Shown here: in pieces, positions 1 through 7,439 of the stretch
How positions within the stretch are numbered: position 1 is the first letter of the stretch
How the letters are laid out: each line of letters opens with the position of its first letter
From: Nocardioides luteus
GTDB taxonomy: Bacteria > Actinomycetota > Actinomycetes > Propionibacteriales > Nocardioidaceae
Direction of reading: 5' to 3'
DNA: 34,840 nucleotides
Assembly: GCF_000960475.2 (NCBI RefSeq)
Contig: NZ_JZDQ02000053.1
Span: 1-34,840, forward strand
Notes under the pieces: generated by a model
Seen by the model: the letters and a program-made list of their open reading frames with translations, nothing else
What the model was told of the DNA's origin: nothing
The model's database searches: none
Position numbers and translations under genes: made by a program

Positions 1-20
1 ACAGGGTCGGATCGATCGGG

Positions 21-566
21 TCACTCGTACGGCCCGAAGTTGAGGACCGTGCAGATCCAGCTCTCTCCGCTCTGCTCGAAGCGGAGGGCCATCGCACGGT
101 AGCCGTGGCCGTACTTGATCGTGGCCGTCGCCTCGACGATGGTCTCGGTGACGACGTGAAGATGCCAGCGATAGACCCGAGGGCGGACCGGTTGGTGGCG
201 GCCCAGGCCGGGCTCGTACGCCCCGCTGCGGGCCGTCAGGGCGGCGCGGTACCGCAGGTCGGCGACGACGTCCTTGGTCGTCCAGCGGACCAGCTGGCTC
301 GCCGGACGGTCACCGCCGACGACCTCGGCGATCTTCTGGGCGAACTGCGGGATCCACGCCTTCAGATGGCCGCGGGCGGGGACGATCGGGATCGGCTCGG
401 CCAGCAGATGGTCGTCCTGCCCGCTCCGGTCCGGCTGCGGCGGGTCCAGGCGTGGCTGTAGCTCGAAGGCGAGCATGCCCTGGACATCGGCCAGGGGCAC
501 ATCGGCAGGGCGTTGCGGATCCGGCTCCGCTGGAGGATCAGGTTCCCGAGATGGTAGAGCGCTCAT
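21..566 (-). CDS. Rv3235 family protein (DUF6459-like), function unknown
   Basis: A 181-residue protein. The first 60 residues are rich in proline and acidic residues and look disordered. The rest resembles the actinobacterial Rv3235/DUF6459 family as I remember it: a helix leading into a PASQLVRWTT motif, an arginine-rich DLRYRAALTAR segment, and a C-terminal beta region ending WICTVLNFG. The family has no established biochemical role that I know of; in mycobacteria it lies near secA. The ATG at 566 is well supported by a strong AAAGGAG ribosome site about ten bases upstream. No membrane segment or signal peptide is visible. Its neighbour on the same strand is tatB, so both flank export functions, but that link is only contextual. 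Family assignment is from memory of the motif pattern. Confidence 0.7.
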   Translation of the reverse strand: MSALPSREPDPPAEPDPQRPADVPLADVQGMLAFELQPRLDPPQPDRSGQDDHLLAEPIPIVPARGHLKAWIPQFAQKIAEVVGGDRPASQLVRWTTKDVVADLRYRAALTARSGAYEPGLGRHQPVRPRVYRWHLHVVTETIVEATATIKYGHGYRAMALRFEQSGESWICTVLNFGPYE

Positions 567-683
567 GGGCGCAAACTCCTTTCTACGCAGGCAACCACCT
601 CTTACCCGTTATGTGTCGCTCTAAACCGACGGGTAGCGAAATGGTTCTGCTGTGAAAAAAGGAGACTGAAGTGACCAGCGCCG

Positions 684-1013
684 CTAGGTCGCCTGGTCGT
701 CGTAGGGCGGCTTCTCGCCGGCCAGGAGAGGCCTGGGCGCCTTGGCGCGCGCCTCTTCCTCCTCGATCTCGGCGAGGGCCTCCTGGATCTGCCTGCTGAC
801 GATGCGACGGGGGTCGAGGTCACGCAGCTCGAGGTCCTGATAGGCGGGCCCGAGCTCTCCGCGGAGATCGTCTCGCGCGTTGTTGGCCAGGTTGCGCACC
901 TGGTGGAGGAGGCGGGCGATCTGCCGTGCCATGTCGGGGATCTTGTCCGGCCCGAAGACCAGGATGGCGATCACGACGATGACGGCAAGCTCCGCGAAGC
1001 CGATGCCGAACAC
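684..1013 (-). CDS. tatB: Sec-independent (Tat) protein translocase subunit TatB
   Basis: TatB forms the receptor complex with TatC for folded, twin-arginine-signal proteins at the cytoplasmic membrane. The 109-residue protein starts FGIGFAELAVIVVIAILVFGPDKIPDMARQ. This is the classic TatA/B layout: a short hydrophobic helix (about residues 6-21), the FGPDK hinge, then an amphipathic helix and a charged coil rich in glutamate and arginine. The F-G-P hinge and a longer acidic tail favour TatB over TatA. The start is GTG at 1013, only 18 bases after the mrp stop, with no strong ribosome site, so it is probably translated from the mrp transcript. tatB close to mrp also occurs in M. tuberculosis (Rv1224 and Rv1229c). 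No tatC is in the window. Confidence 0.93.
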   Translation of the reverse strand: MFGIGFAELAVIVVIAILVFGPDKIPDMARQIARLLHQVRNLANNARDDLRGELGPAYQDLELRDLDPRRIVSRQIQEALAEIEEEEARAKAPRPLLAGEKPPYDDQAT

Positions 1014-1031
1014 GGAGGTGAACCTACAGGC

Positions 1032-2177
1032 TCAGAGCTTGGAGGTGGGAGTGAGGCCCAGCTGCATGCCCGCGAGCCCGCGTCCGCGGCCCGAGATCGT
1101 ACGCGCCACCTCGGCCAGCACCTTGGCCGACTCGGCCGTCGGGTCGGACTCGACGATCGGCTTGCCGGCGTCGCCCGCCTCGCGCAGCGTCTGCTCCAGC
1201 GGCACCTGGCCGAGCAGCGGCACCTTGGACCCGAAGCGCTGGGAGAGGGTGTCGGCGACCCGCTGGCCACCGCCGGAGCCGAAGACCTCCATCTTGGAGC
1301 CGTCGGGCAGCACGAGCCAGGACATGTTCTCCACGACGCCGACGACGCGCTGGTGCATCATCTCGGCCATCGTGCCGGCCCGCTCGGCCACCTCGGCGGC
1401 GGCCTCCTGCGGAGTGGTGACCACGACGATCTCGGCGTTGGGCAGGTGCTGACCCAGCGAGATCGCCACGTCGCCGGTGCCCGGGGGCAGGTCGAGCAGC
1501 AGCGCGTCGAGGTCGCCCCAGTAGACGTCGGAGAGCATCTGGACCAGCGCCCGGTCGAGCATCGGACCGCGCCAGGCGACGACCTGGTCGCGACGCGGCT
1601 TGAGCATCCCGATCGAGATCACCGAGACGCCCGAGGCGGTCGGGACGGGCATGATCAGGTCGTCGACCTGGGTCGGACGCGAGTCGGCCACGCCGAGCAT
1701 CGCGGGCACCGAGTGGCCGTAGATGTCGGCGTCGACGATGCCGACCTTGAGACCCTGCTGGGCGAGCGCGACGGCCAGGTTGACGGTGACCGACGACTTG
1801 CCGACACCGCCCTTGCCCGACGCGATCGCGAAGACCTTGGTCAGCGAGCCCGGCTGCGCGAAGGGGATCTCCCGCTGCGCCTGGCCGCCGGTGAGCCCGT
1901 TGCGCATCTCCGTGCGCTGCTCGTTCGACATCACCCCGAGCTCGAGGTCGACGCCGGTGACGCCGTCGACCTTCTCGAGCGCCGCGGTGGTGTCGCGGTT
2001 GATGGTGTCCTTGAGCGGGCAGCCGGCGACGGTCAGCAGCACCTTGACGCTGACGACACCTGCGTCGTCGATCGATACGGAGTCGACCATCCCCAGCTCG
2101 GTGATGGGACGTTTGATCTCCGGGTCCTGAACGGTCGCCAGAGCTGCGTTGACACGGTCGAGAAGCGGGCTACTCAC
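1032..2177 (-). CDS. mrp: Mrp/ApbC-family P-loop ATPase, iron-sulfur cluster carrier
   Basis: A 381-residue cytosolic protein. An N-terminal MIP18/DUF59 domain (about residues 1-85, with the conserved cysteine in AGCPLKD) is followed by a MinD/ParA-type ATPase with the deviant Walker A GKGGVGKSS near residue 120 and a DADIYG motif. The family transfers Fe-S clusters to apoproteins. The C-terminal CxxC used by E. coli ApbC is absent: the segment after ENMSW reads LVLPDGSKMEVFG. I chose the GTG at 2177 (MSSPLLDRVNAAL) rather than the upstream TTG at 2186. A TAGGCT hexamer (2186-2191) overlaps that TTG and stands 8 bases before the GTG, as for a leaderless mRNA. Followed by tatB in the same operon. 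Confidence 0.93.
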   Translation of the reverse strand: MSSPLLDRVNAALATVQDPEIKRPITELGMVDSVSIDDAGVVSVKVLLTVAGCPLKDTINRDTTAALEKVDGVTGVDLELGVMSNEQRTEMRNGLTGGQAQREIPFAQPGSLTKVFAIASGKGGVGKSSVTVNLAVALAQQGLKVGIVDADIYGHSVPAMLGVADSRPTQVDDLIMPVPTASGVSVISIGMLKPRRDQVVAWRGPMLDRALVQMLSDVYWGDLDALLLDLPPGTGDVAISLGQHLPNAEIVVVTTPQEAAAEVAERAGTMAEMMHQRVVGVVENMSWLVLPDGSKMEVFGSGGGQRVADTLSQRFGSKVPLLGQVPLEQTLREAGDAGKPIVESDPTAESAKVLAEVARTISGRGRGLAGMQLGLTPTSKL

Positions 2178-2188
2178 GGTATGCAAGC

Positions 2189-2737
2189 CTACGTCGTGCG
2201 TGGGGACTCTCCCGCATCGACCGAGGGCTGGTCGATCGGGCCACGGTGGCGATCACGCTCGTCGAGCTCCTCGAGGAGCAGTCGGAGCTCGGAGCGGAGG
2301 TAGTCGCGGGTGGCGACCTCGCCGAGGGCCATCCGCAGCGCCGCGGTCTCGCGGGCGAGGAACTCCATGTCGGCCTTGGACTGGGACGCGATGCGCCGGT
2401 CCTGCTCGGCGATCGCCCGGTCGCGGTCCTCCTGGCGGTTCTGCGCGAGCAGGATCAGCGGGGCGGCGTAGGAGGCCTGCAGGCTCAGCGCCAGGGTCAG
2501 GAAGATGAACGGGAACTCGTCGAAGCGCCACTCGTGAGGGGTGAGGGTGTTCCAGGCGACCCAGATGACCACGACCATCGTCATCCAGGCGATGAACCGG
2601 GCGGTGCCCATGTAGCGGGCGAAGGCCTCGGCGAAGGACCCGAAGGCGTCGGCCCGGAAGGTGGGCCGCCTGACCAGGGGACGGCGCAGCTCGCGCGGGG
2701 TGTCGAGGCGGCCGCGGGCGGCGCGTGCGTCAGCCAC
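2189..2737 (-). CDS. DUF1003 domain membrane protein
   Basis: A 182-residue protein with a basic N-terminus, two hydrophobic helices (about residues 47-65, FIAWMTMVVVIWVAWN, and 75-97, FIFLTLALSLQASYAAPLIL) and a long charged helix beginning AQNRQEDRDRA. This is the DUF1003 pattern. The family has no proven activity. The GTG start at 2737 overlaps the end of the upstream gene by 8 bases (GTGGCTGA), so the two are translationally coupled. The upstream gene is a soluble MgtE-like CBS protein. The same pairing is found in M. tuberculosis (about Rv1231c-Rv1232c), which suggests that the DUF1003 protein is the membrane partner of the CBS sensor; this is inference from conserved pairing. Confidence 0.88.
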   Translation of the reverse strand: MADARAARGRLDTPRELRRPLVRRPTFRADAFGSFAEAFARYMGTARFIAWMTMVVVIWVAWNTLTPHEWRFDEFPFIFLTLALSLQASYAAPLILLAQNRQEDRDRAIAEQDRRIASQSKADMEFLARETAALRMALGEVATRDYLRSELRLLLEELDERDRHRGPIDQPSVDAGESPRTT

Positions 2738-4058
2738 GGCGCACCATCTCGGGGGTGATCACCTTGTTGGGGCGGGTGTCGGGGCGGGTGTCGGGACGTG
2801 GCTCGCTGGCCGACTCCTGGCGGGCGAGCTTCTCGCGCCAGTTCTCCGGCAGCAGATGGTCGAGCAGGTCGTCGACGGTGACCGCACCGGCGAGGTGACC
2901 GTTCTCGTCGACGACGGGCGCGGCGACCAGGTTGTACGTCGCCAGGTGGGCCGCGACCTGCTCGGTGCTGTCCTCGGGGCGCAGCGGCTCCAGCGACTCG
3001 TCGAGGGCGCCGGCGACCAGCGTCGAGGGTGGCTCGCGCAGCAGCCGCTGGATGTGCGCGATCCCGAGGAACTTCCCGGTCGGGGTCTCCAGCGGCGGAC
3101 GGCAGACGTAGACGACGGACGCCTCGGCCGGGGTGAGGTCGGGGTTGCGTACGAGCGCGAGCGCATCGGCGATGGTCGCGTCGGGGCCGACGATGACCGG
3201 CTCGGGGGTCATCATCGAGCCGGCGGTGTCCTCCTCGTAGGACATCAGCCGGAGGACGTCCTTGGCGTCCTCGGGCTGCATCAGGTCGAGCAGCAGGGTC
3301 GCGGTCTCCTCGGGCAGCTCGGCGATGAGGTCGGCGGCGTCGTCGGGCGACATCTCCTCGAGCACGTCGGCGGCGCGCTCGGAGTCCAGGGCGCGCACGA
3401 TGGCGACCTGGTCGTCCTCGGGCAGCTCCTCCAGCACCTCGGCCAGGCGCTCGTCGTCGAGGGCGGCGATCACCTGCCGCTGCCGCTCGGGAGGCAGCTC
3501 GTGGATCATCGTCGCGGCATCGGCCGGGCGCATCTCCTGGATCGCCTGGACCAGATGGGTCGCGGCCTGGGTGGGGGAGCGGCGGGCCAGGCCCTCGACG
3601 TCGTCCCACTCGATCACGTGCGTCTGGCCCCGGCGGCGCAGCCCCTTGGAGGGCTCCTGGACCGCGACCCGGGAGAGCAGCCAGTCGCGGTTGCGGGCCT
3701 GCTCCATGCCGACGTCGTAGACGGTGCCGGACACGCCGCTGCTGCGGATCGTGACCTGCCGGTCGAACATCTGGCCGATGACCAGGGTCTCGGTCGAACG
3801 CTGCTGGAAGCGGCGCATGTTGAGCAGGCCGGTGGTGTAGATCTGGCCGGAGTCGATGCTGGTCACCCGGGTCATCGGCACGAAGATGCGCCTGCGCCCG
3901 AAGACCTCGACGACGAGCCCCAGCACGCGCGGCTGCCGGGATTCGGATCTGACCGTGACCACGAGATCTCGCACCTTGCCGACCTGCTCACCGAGCGGGT
4001 CGAAGATCGGAAGGCCGACCAGGCGTGCCGCGTACACGCGGTTGGGCGAGGTGCTCAC
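2730..4058 (-). CDS. Soluble MgtE-like protein: PRC-barrel, MgtE N-domain and paired CBS domains
   Basis: A 442-residue protein with no membrane helix. Order seen: PRC-barrel-like beta domain (about 8-75, VGLPIFDPLGEQVGKVRDL); a linker; MgtE N-terminal superhelical repeats (about 165-280, with repeated LPEDD/ELPEE/SPDDAADLI units); then two CBS domains (about 285-410, starting GSMMTPEPV). Magnesium transporter MgtE has the last two parts followed by a five-helix channel, but this protein stops after CBS with a short RPDTRPDTRP tail. It therefore cannot be a transporter alone and probably senses Mg2+ or nucleotides, perhaps acting on the coupled DUF1003 membrane protein. The GTG start at 4058 has no ribosome site but has a TAACGT hexamer 6 bases upstream. 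Confidence 0.85.
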   Translation of the reverse strand: MSTSPNRVYAARLVGLPIFDPLGEQVGKVRDLVVTVRSESRQPRVLGLVVEVFGRRRIFVPMTRVTSIDSGQIYTTGLLNMRRFQQRSTETLVIGQMFDRQVTIRSSGVSGTVYDVGMEQARNRDWLLSRVAVQEPSKGLRRRGQTHVIEWDDVEGLARRSPTQAATHLVQAIQEMRPADAATMIHELPPERQRQVIAALDDERLAEVLEELPEDDQVAIVRALDSERAADVLEEMSPDDAADLIAELPEETATLLLDLMQPEDAKDVLRLMSYEEDTAGSMMTPEPVIVGPDATIADALALVRNPDLTPAEASVVYVCRPPLETPTGKFLGIAHIQRLLREPPSTLVAGALDESLEPLRPEDSTEQVAAHLATYNLVAAPVVDENGHLAGAVTVDDLLDHLLPENWREKLARQESASEPRPDTRPDTRPNKVITPEMVRRG

Positions 4059-4064
4059 GGCCCA

Positions 4065-4070
4065 ACGTTA
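4065..4070 (-). promoter_or_regulatory. Probable -10 element of a leaderless mRNA for the MgtE-like gene
   Basis: On the minus strand TAACGT (TANNNT pattern) ends 6 bases before the GTG at 4058, and no purine-rich ribosome site is present. This puts transcription start at or next to the start codon. The rest of the 190-base divergent spacer (4059-4248) shows no other clear motif; it must also hold the promoter of the rightward EEP gene. Inference from spacing only. Confidence 0.4.
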
Positions 4071-4248
4071 TGACATCAGTCCCAGCAGGTCGCTTCGGCG
4101 CTCACGCGGTGGCATCGGCCGCGAATTCGATGGTCTATCTGAACCCGCGCCGGAGCGGAAGCGGCGATCCCGCTGAGGCGTGTGTTACAAAAGTTGTTCA
4201 TGTGGCCAGCGTGATCGGTCGCCACCGCTGCGAAAGGGGCCCGAACAG

Positions 4249-5646
4249 ATGCGTACGCACTCTCCTGCCACGTCCGGCGCGGTCCTGACGCTCAAGGCCG
4301 TACTCACCATGGGACTGGTCCTCGGCCTCTCCGGCGGCGCGCTCGTCGCCGTGCGCGACTCCTCCGCCCCGGCCGCGACGGACCTGGAGAAGGTCGCCTA
4401 CTCACCGCCGCGCTACCGGATGGTGCAGGCCAACATCAAGGCCAGCATGGGCACGGCCAGGTTCAGGAAGGACGTACGCGAGGTCGTCCGCACCGCGCCC
4501 GACTTCATCACCTACAACGAGGTGAACAGCCGCCGGACCGCGGACCTCGAGCCGGGGCGCTACGAGGTGTGGCGCAAGGGCGGCAACTCCTACCGGTCCG
4601 CGACCGCGGTGGCCTGGGACGACGGCCGATGGGCCGCCACCTCCAAGGGCATCCACCGGATCAGCAACAAGCGCGGCAAGCCCGACGGCCAGCGGCTGCA
4701 CTGGGGGATCCGGTACGCCAACTGGGTCACCCTCGAGAACCGCAAGACCGGCCGGAACGTGTCGGTGGTCGCGGTGCACTTCGCACCGAAGTCGAAGTAC
4801 TACGGCGATCTGGTCCGGCCCTCCGCCCGCGCGCTGAACGTGCTCGTCAAGGCACTCGCCCGCCGCGGTCCGGTGATGGTCGGCGGCGACCTGAACGTGC
4901 AGTACGACGGCTCGCGCTATCCGCGCGACATCTTCGACGCGCAGCATCTGGTCCCGACCTTCGACGTCACTCAGCAGACGCCGGTCACGCACGGCCGGGC
5001 CTCGACCATCGACTACGTGCTGGCTCGCGGGATCGCGCGGTTCGCCACCGGCAACCAGCGCGCCTTCGGCCTCGAGTCGGACCACAACGCCGTCCGCGTC
5101 GACTTCTCGCCGCTGCCGGTCACCTCGACCGATGGCTCCTCCCGGGTCGGCTTCGGGCCCGGTGTCGTGGTCACCGACCCGGGACTGAGCACCGCCGAGG
5201 AGCAGAGCGTGCTGCGTACGGTCCTGAAGTCGATCAACAGCACCAAGCGGGGTCAGGTCGTCCATCTGGCCACCCGTGCGCTGAGCAACGGCAGGGTGCT
5301 CCGGGCGCTGAAGCGGGCGAAGTCGCGCGGGGCACAGGTCCAGGTCGTCACCGCGGAGCGGACCACGACCGACGAGATGCGCTCCCTGCAGCGGGTCCTC
5401 GGCAAGGACGTGACCAAGGACAGCTGGGCCGTGCGGCACCCGAAGGGCTACGACCGCGCCGGTCTGCGGGCGACCACCCTGGCGATCAGCCGGACCGGTG
5501 TCACCCCGGCGTTCGGCTTCAGCTCCAGCACCCAGATGTCCAGCTCGGCCGGCACCGGCAAGCGGTCGGGCTACGTGAGTGTCACCAAGGCGTCGTACGA
5601 CAAGCTCTTCAAGCAGTTCTTCTCGGCTGTCGGACGCCGGGTCTGA
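4249..5646 (+). CDS. Exported/anchored endonuclease-exonuclease-phosphatase (EEP) protein with degenerate PLD-like C-terminal half
   Basis: I start this at ATG 4249, preceded by GAAAGGGG, giving 465 residues; an upstream in-frame start at 4180 lacks a ribosome site. Residues about 13-35 are a signal peptide or anchor (AVLTMGLVLGLSGGALVAV). The EEP metal-dependent phosphodiesterase fold follows (about 58-288): QANIK, an acidic ligand in FITYNEVNS, GGDLNVQ, STIDYVL, and the catalytic pair in SDHNAV. Substrates of this superfamily are DNA, RNA or phosphoinositides; which one here is not visible. The last 160 residues resemble one half of a phospholipase D domain (LRALKRAKSRGAQVQVVT, then FGFSSSTQMS where PLDs have GSSNLT), but the HxKxxxxD catalytic motif is missing. 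No operon partner. Confidence 0.8.
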   Translation: MRTHSPATSGAVLTLKAVLTMGLVLGLSGGALVAVRDSSAPAATDLEKVAYSPPRYRMVQANIKASMGTARFRKDVREVVRTAPDFITYNEVNSRRTADLEPGRYEVWRKGGNSYRSATAVAWDDGRWAATSKGIHRISNKRGKPDGQRLHWGIRYANWVTLENRKTGRNVSVVAVHFAPKSKYYGDLVRPSARALNVLVKALARRGPVMVGGDLNVQYDGSRYPRDIFDAQHLVPTFDVTQQTPVTHGRASTIDYVLARGIARFATGNQRAFGLESDHNAVRVDFSPLPVTSTDGSSRVGFGPGVVVTDPGLSTAEEQSVLRTVLKSINSTKRGQVVHLATRALSNGRVLRALKRAKSRGAQVQVVTAERTTTDEMRSLQRVLGKDVTKDSWAVRHPKGYDRAGLRATTLAISRTGVTPAFGFSSSTQMSSSAGTGKRSGYVSVTKASYDKLFKQFFSAVGRRV

Positions 5647-5689
5647 GGCACGTAGGATCGCGGTGTGGCGGGTGTCACCTGTCACTGAT

Positions 5690-5751
5690 GGTTACTGATT
5701 GGTAACCTGCCCCAGTGACGTCGTGGTGGTCCCGACCACCGAGATTAGGAG
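5690..5751 (+). promoter_or_regulatory. Palindromic operator/promoter and leader of the acyl-CoA dehydrogenase gene
   Basis: GGTTACTGATTGGTAACC at 5690-5707 is a perfect 6-bp inverted repeat with a 6-base spacer, typical in size for a TetR-type operator. A TANNNT hexamer, TAACCT (5703-5708), overlaps its right arm and could be the -10 element, so binding would block initiation. The leader holds a small perfect hairpin, GGTGGT-CCCG-ACCACC (5725-5740), then the AGGAG ribosome site (5747-5751). A closely similar palindrome precedes the mesaconyl-CoA hydratase gene and a weaker one precedes tetR. Confidence 0.65.
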
Positions 5752-5757
5752 TAGAGC

Positions 5758-6951
5758 ATGGGTCGCCTTGCCGAGACCGAGGGTCTCACCGACATTCAGG
5801 AAGAGATCCTGAAGACCGTCCGTCAGTTCGTGGACGAGAAGGTCATCCCGGTGGCCCAGGAGCTGGAGCATGCCGATGAGTATCCGACCGAGATCGTCGA
5901 GGGTCTCAAGGAGCTCGGCATCTTCGGTCTGATGATCCCGGAGGAGTACGGCGGCCTGGGTGAGTCGCTGCTGACGTACGCGCTGTGCGTCGAGGAGATC
6001 GCCCGCGGCTGGATGTCGGTCTCGGGTGTGATCAACACCCACTTCATCGTGGCCTACATGCTGATGCAGCACGGCACCGAGGAGCAGAAGCAGAAGTACC
6101 TGCCGAAGATGGCCACCGGCGAGGTGCGCGGCGCGTTCTCGATGTCCGAGCCGGGTCTCGGCTCCGACGTGAGCGCGGTGTCCACCAAGGCGACCAAGCT
6201 CGAGGACGGGTCCTACAGCATCACCGGCCAGAAGATGTGGCTGACCAACGGTGGCTCCTCCACCCTGGTCGCGGTGCTGACCAAGACCGACGAGGGCGCC
6301 GAGAGCGTCTACAAGAACATGACCACCTTCCTGGTGGAGAAGACCCCCGGCTTCGGCGAGACCGCCCAGGGCGTCACGGTGCCCGGCAAGATCGACAAGA
6401 TGGGCTACAAGGGCATCGACACGACCGAGATGATCTTCGAGGGTCACAAGATCTCGGCCGACCAGATCCTCGGCGGCACCCCGGGCAAGGGCTTCTTCCA
6501 GATGATGGACGGCGTCGAGGTCGGCCGCGTCAACGTCGCCGCCCGCGCCTGCGGTCTGGCGATCCGTGGCTTCGAGCTCGGCATCGCCTACGCCCAGCAG
6601 CGCCAGACCTTCGGCAAGAAGATCGCCGAGCACCAGGCCATCCTGTTCCGCCTCGCGGAGATGGGCACCAAGGTCGAGGTCTCCCACAACATGATGGTCC
6701 GCGCCGCCCGCCTCAAGGACACCGGCAAGCGGATGGACGTCGAGGCCGGCATGGCCAAGATGGTCGCCTCCGAGTACGCCAACGAGGTCGTCGAGGACTC
6801 CTTCCGCATCCACGGCGGCTACGGCTACTCCAAGGAGTACGAGATCGAGCGGCTCATGCGCGAGGTCAAGTTCATGCTCATCGGTGAGGGCACCAGCGAC
6901 ATCCAGAAGATGATCATCGGCCGCAGCCTCCTGAAGGACTACAAGTCCTGA
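5758..6951 (+). CDS. Acyl-CoA dehydrogenase, probably methylsuccinyl-CoA dehydrogenase
   Basis: A 397-residue FAD-dependent flavoenzyme of normal length for the family. It has an N-terminal helical domain, the AFSMSEPGLGSD flavin/substrate segment near residue 130, KMWLTNGG, RQTFGKKIAEHQA, and the C-terminal catalytic glutamate in GEGTSDIQ (about residue 377). As I recall it, the N-terminal stretch LTDIQEEIL...EEYGGLGESLLTYALCVEEIARGWMSVSG closely resembles the dehydrogenase of Streptomyces ethylmalonyl-CoA pathway clusters, which oxidises methylsuccinyl-CoA to mesaconyl-CoA. The mesaconyl-CoA hydratase 5 kb downstream shares its operator, which supports that role. The alternative is a generic short- or branched-chain dehydrogenase. 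ATG 5758 has an AGGAG site; the gene is monocistronic and ends at a strong terminator. Confidence 0.9.
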   Translation: MGRLAETEGLTDIQEEILKTVRQFVDEKVIPVAQELEHADEYPTEIVEGLKELGIFGLMIPEEYGGLGESLLTYALCVEEIARGWMSVSGVINTHFIVAYMLMQHGTEEQKQKYLPKMATGEVRGAFSMSEPGLGSDVSAVSTKATKLEDGSYSITGQKMWLTNGGSSTLVAVLTKTDEGAESVYKNMTTFLVEKTPGFGETAQGVTVPGKIDKMGYKGIDTTEMIFEGHKISADQILGGTPGKGFFQMMDGVEVGRVNVAARACGLAIRGFELGIAYAQQRQTFGKKIAEHQAILFRLAEMGTKVEVSHNMMVRAARLKDTGKRMDVEAGMAKMVASEYANEVVEDSFRIHGGYGYSKEYEIERLMREVKFMLIGEGTSDIQKMIIGRSLLKDYKS

Positions 6952-6970
6952 CCCGTTAGGCGAATCCGTA

Positions 6971-7008
6971 GAAGCGGGCGGCGAAACTGTGGTTTCGTCG
7001 CCCGCTTC
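6971..7008. terminator. Bidirectional hairpin terminator
   Basis: A 17-bp stem (6971-6987 with 6992-7008; one G:U pair on the plus-strand transcript) closes a 4-base TGTG loop between the convergent acyl-CoA dehydrogenase and merR genes. The AAAC/GTTT pairs at the loop end are its only A/T-rich part. There is no long U tract, which is common in high-G+C actinobacteria. Confidence 0.8.
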
Positions 7009-7027
7009 TGCTGTCTCGGGCGCGTGG

Positions 7028-7405
7028 TCAGCCGGTGGAGCCGGCCTCGAGGGTCGCGTTGTGGCGGCGGTTCGTGGCGATCAGGTCGTCGAGCATGTCC
7101 CGGGTGCGGAGCAGGTCCTCGATGTGGGCGCTGAGCCGGTCGCGCTCGCCGACCATCATCTCGAAGGCGGCCTCGGAGGTGTCGGCGCTCGGCCGGTCGA
7201 CGCAGGGGAGGACCTCGCCGATCGTGCGGCTCGAGAGACCGCCCGCGTAGAGCCGCTGGAGGAGGATCACCCGGTCGACGGCGGCCTCGGGGTAGTGCCG
7301 CTGGCCGCTGCTGCTGCGCTCGGACTCGAGCAGTCCCTGCTCCTCGTAGTAGCGCAGGGAACGGACGCTCACGCCTGCTCGCCGCGCGAGCTCGCCGATC
7401 CGCAT
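7028..7405 (-). CDS. MerR-family transcriptional regulator
   Basis: A 125-residue one-component regulator. The N-terminal winged helix-turn-helix reads MRIGELARRAGVSVRSLRYYEEQGLL, the textbook MerR start, followed by GQRHY and the DRVILLQRLYAGGLS helix. A C-terminal coiled coil (about residues 80-112, MMVGERDRLSAHIEDLLRTRDMLDDLI) provides dimerisation. One cysteine is visible, in VLPCVDRP near residue 68; a two- or three-cysteine metal or redox centre is absent, so an organic ligand is more likely. ATG 7405 has an AGGAGGAG ribosome site. It is divergent from an old-yellow-enzyme gene whose promoter has MerR geometry, so it probably controls that gene and itself. Confidence 0.92.
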   Translation of the reverse strand: MRIGELARRAGVSVRSLRYYEEQGLLESERSSSGQRHYPEAAVDRVILLQRLYAGGLSSRTIGEVLPCVDRPSADTSEAAFEMMVGERDRLSAHIEDLLRTRDMLDDLIATNRRHNATLEAGSTG

Positions 7406-7439
7406 CGGACTCCTCCTGGGGTGATCTCCGGCACAAGAC

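Noticed and set aside
903..2303. Long rightward open frame antisense to tatB and mrp
   Set aside because: Low-complexity H/D/R/G translation; the mrp and tatB frames have clear family motifs.
2661..4073. Rightward 470-codon frame antisense to the MgtE-like gene
   Set aside because: Shadow of the CBS/MgtE protein; repetitive GHH/DRD composition and no motif.
4180..4248. Upstream start of the EEP protein (MCYKSCSCG...)
   Set aside because: No ribosome site, and it would bury the signal peptide; ATG 4249 has both in proper position.
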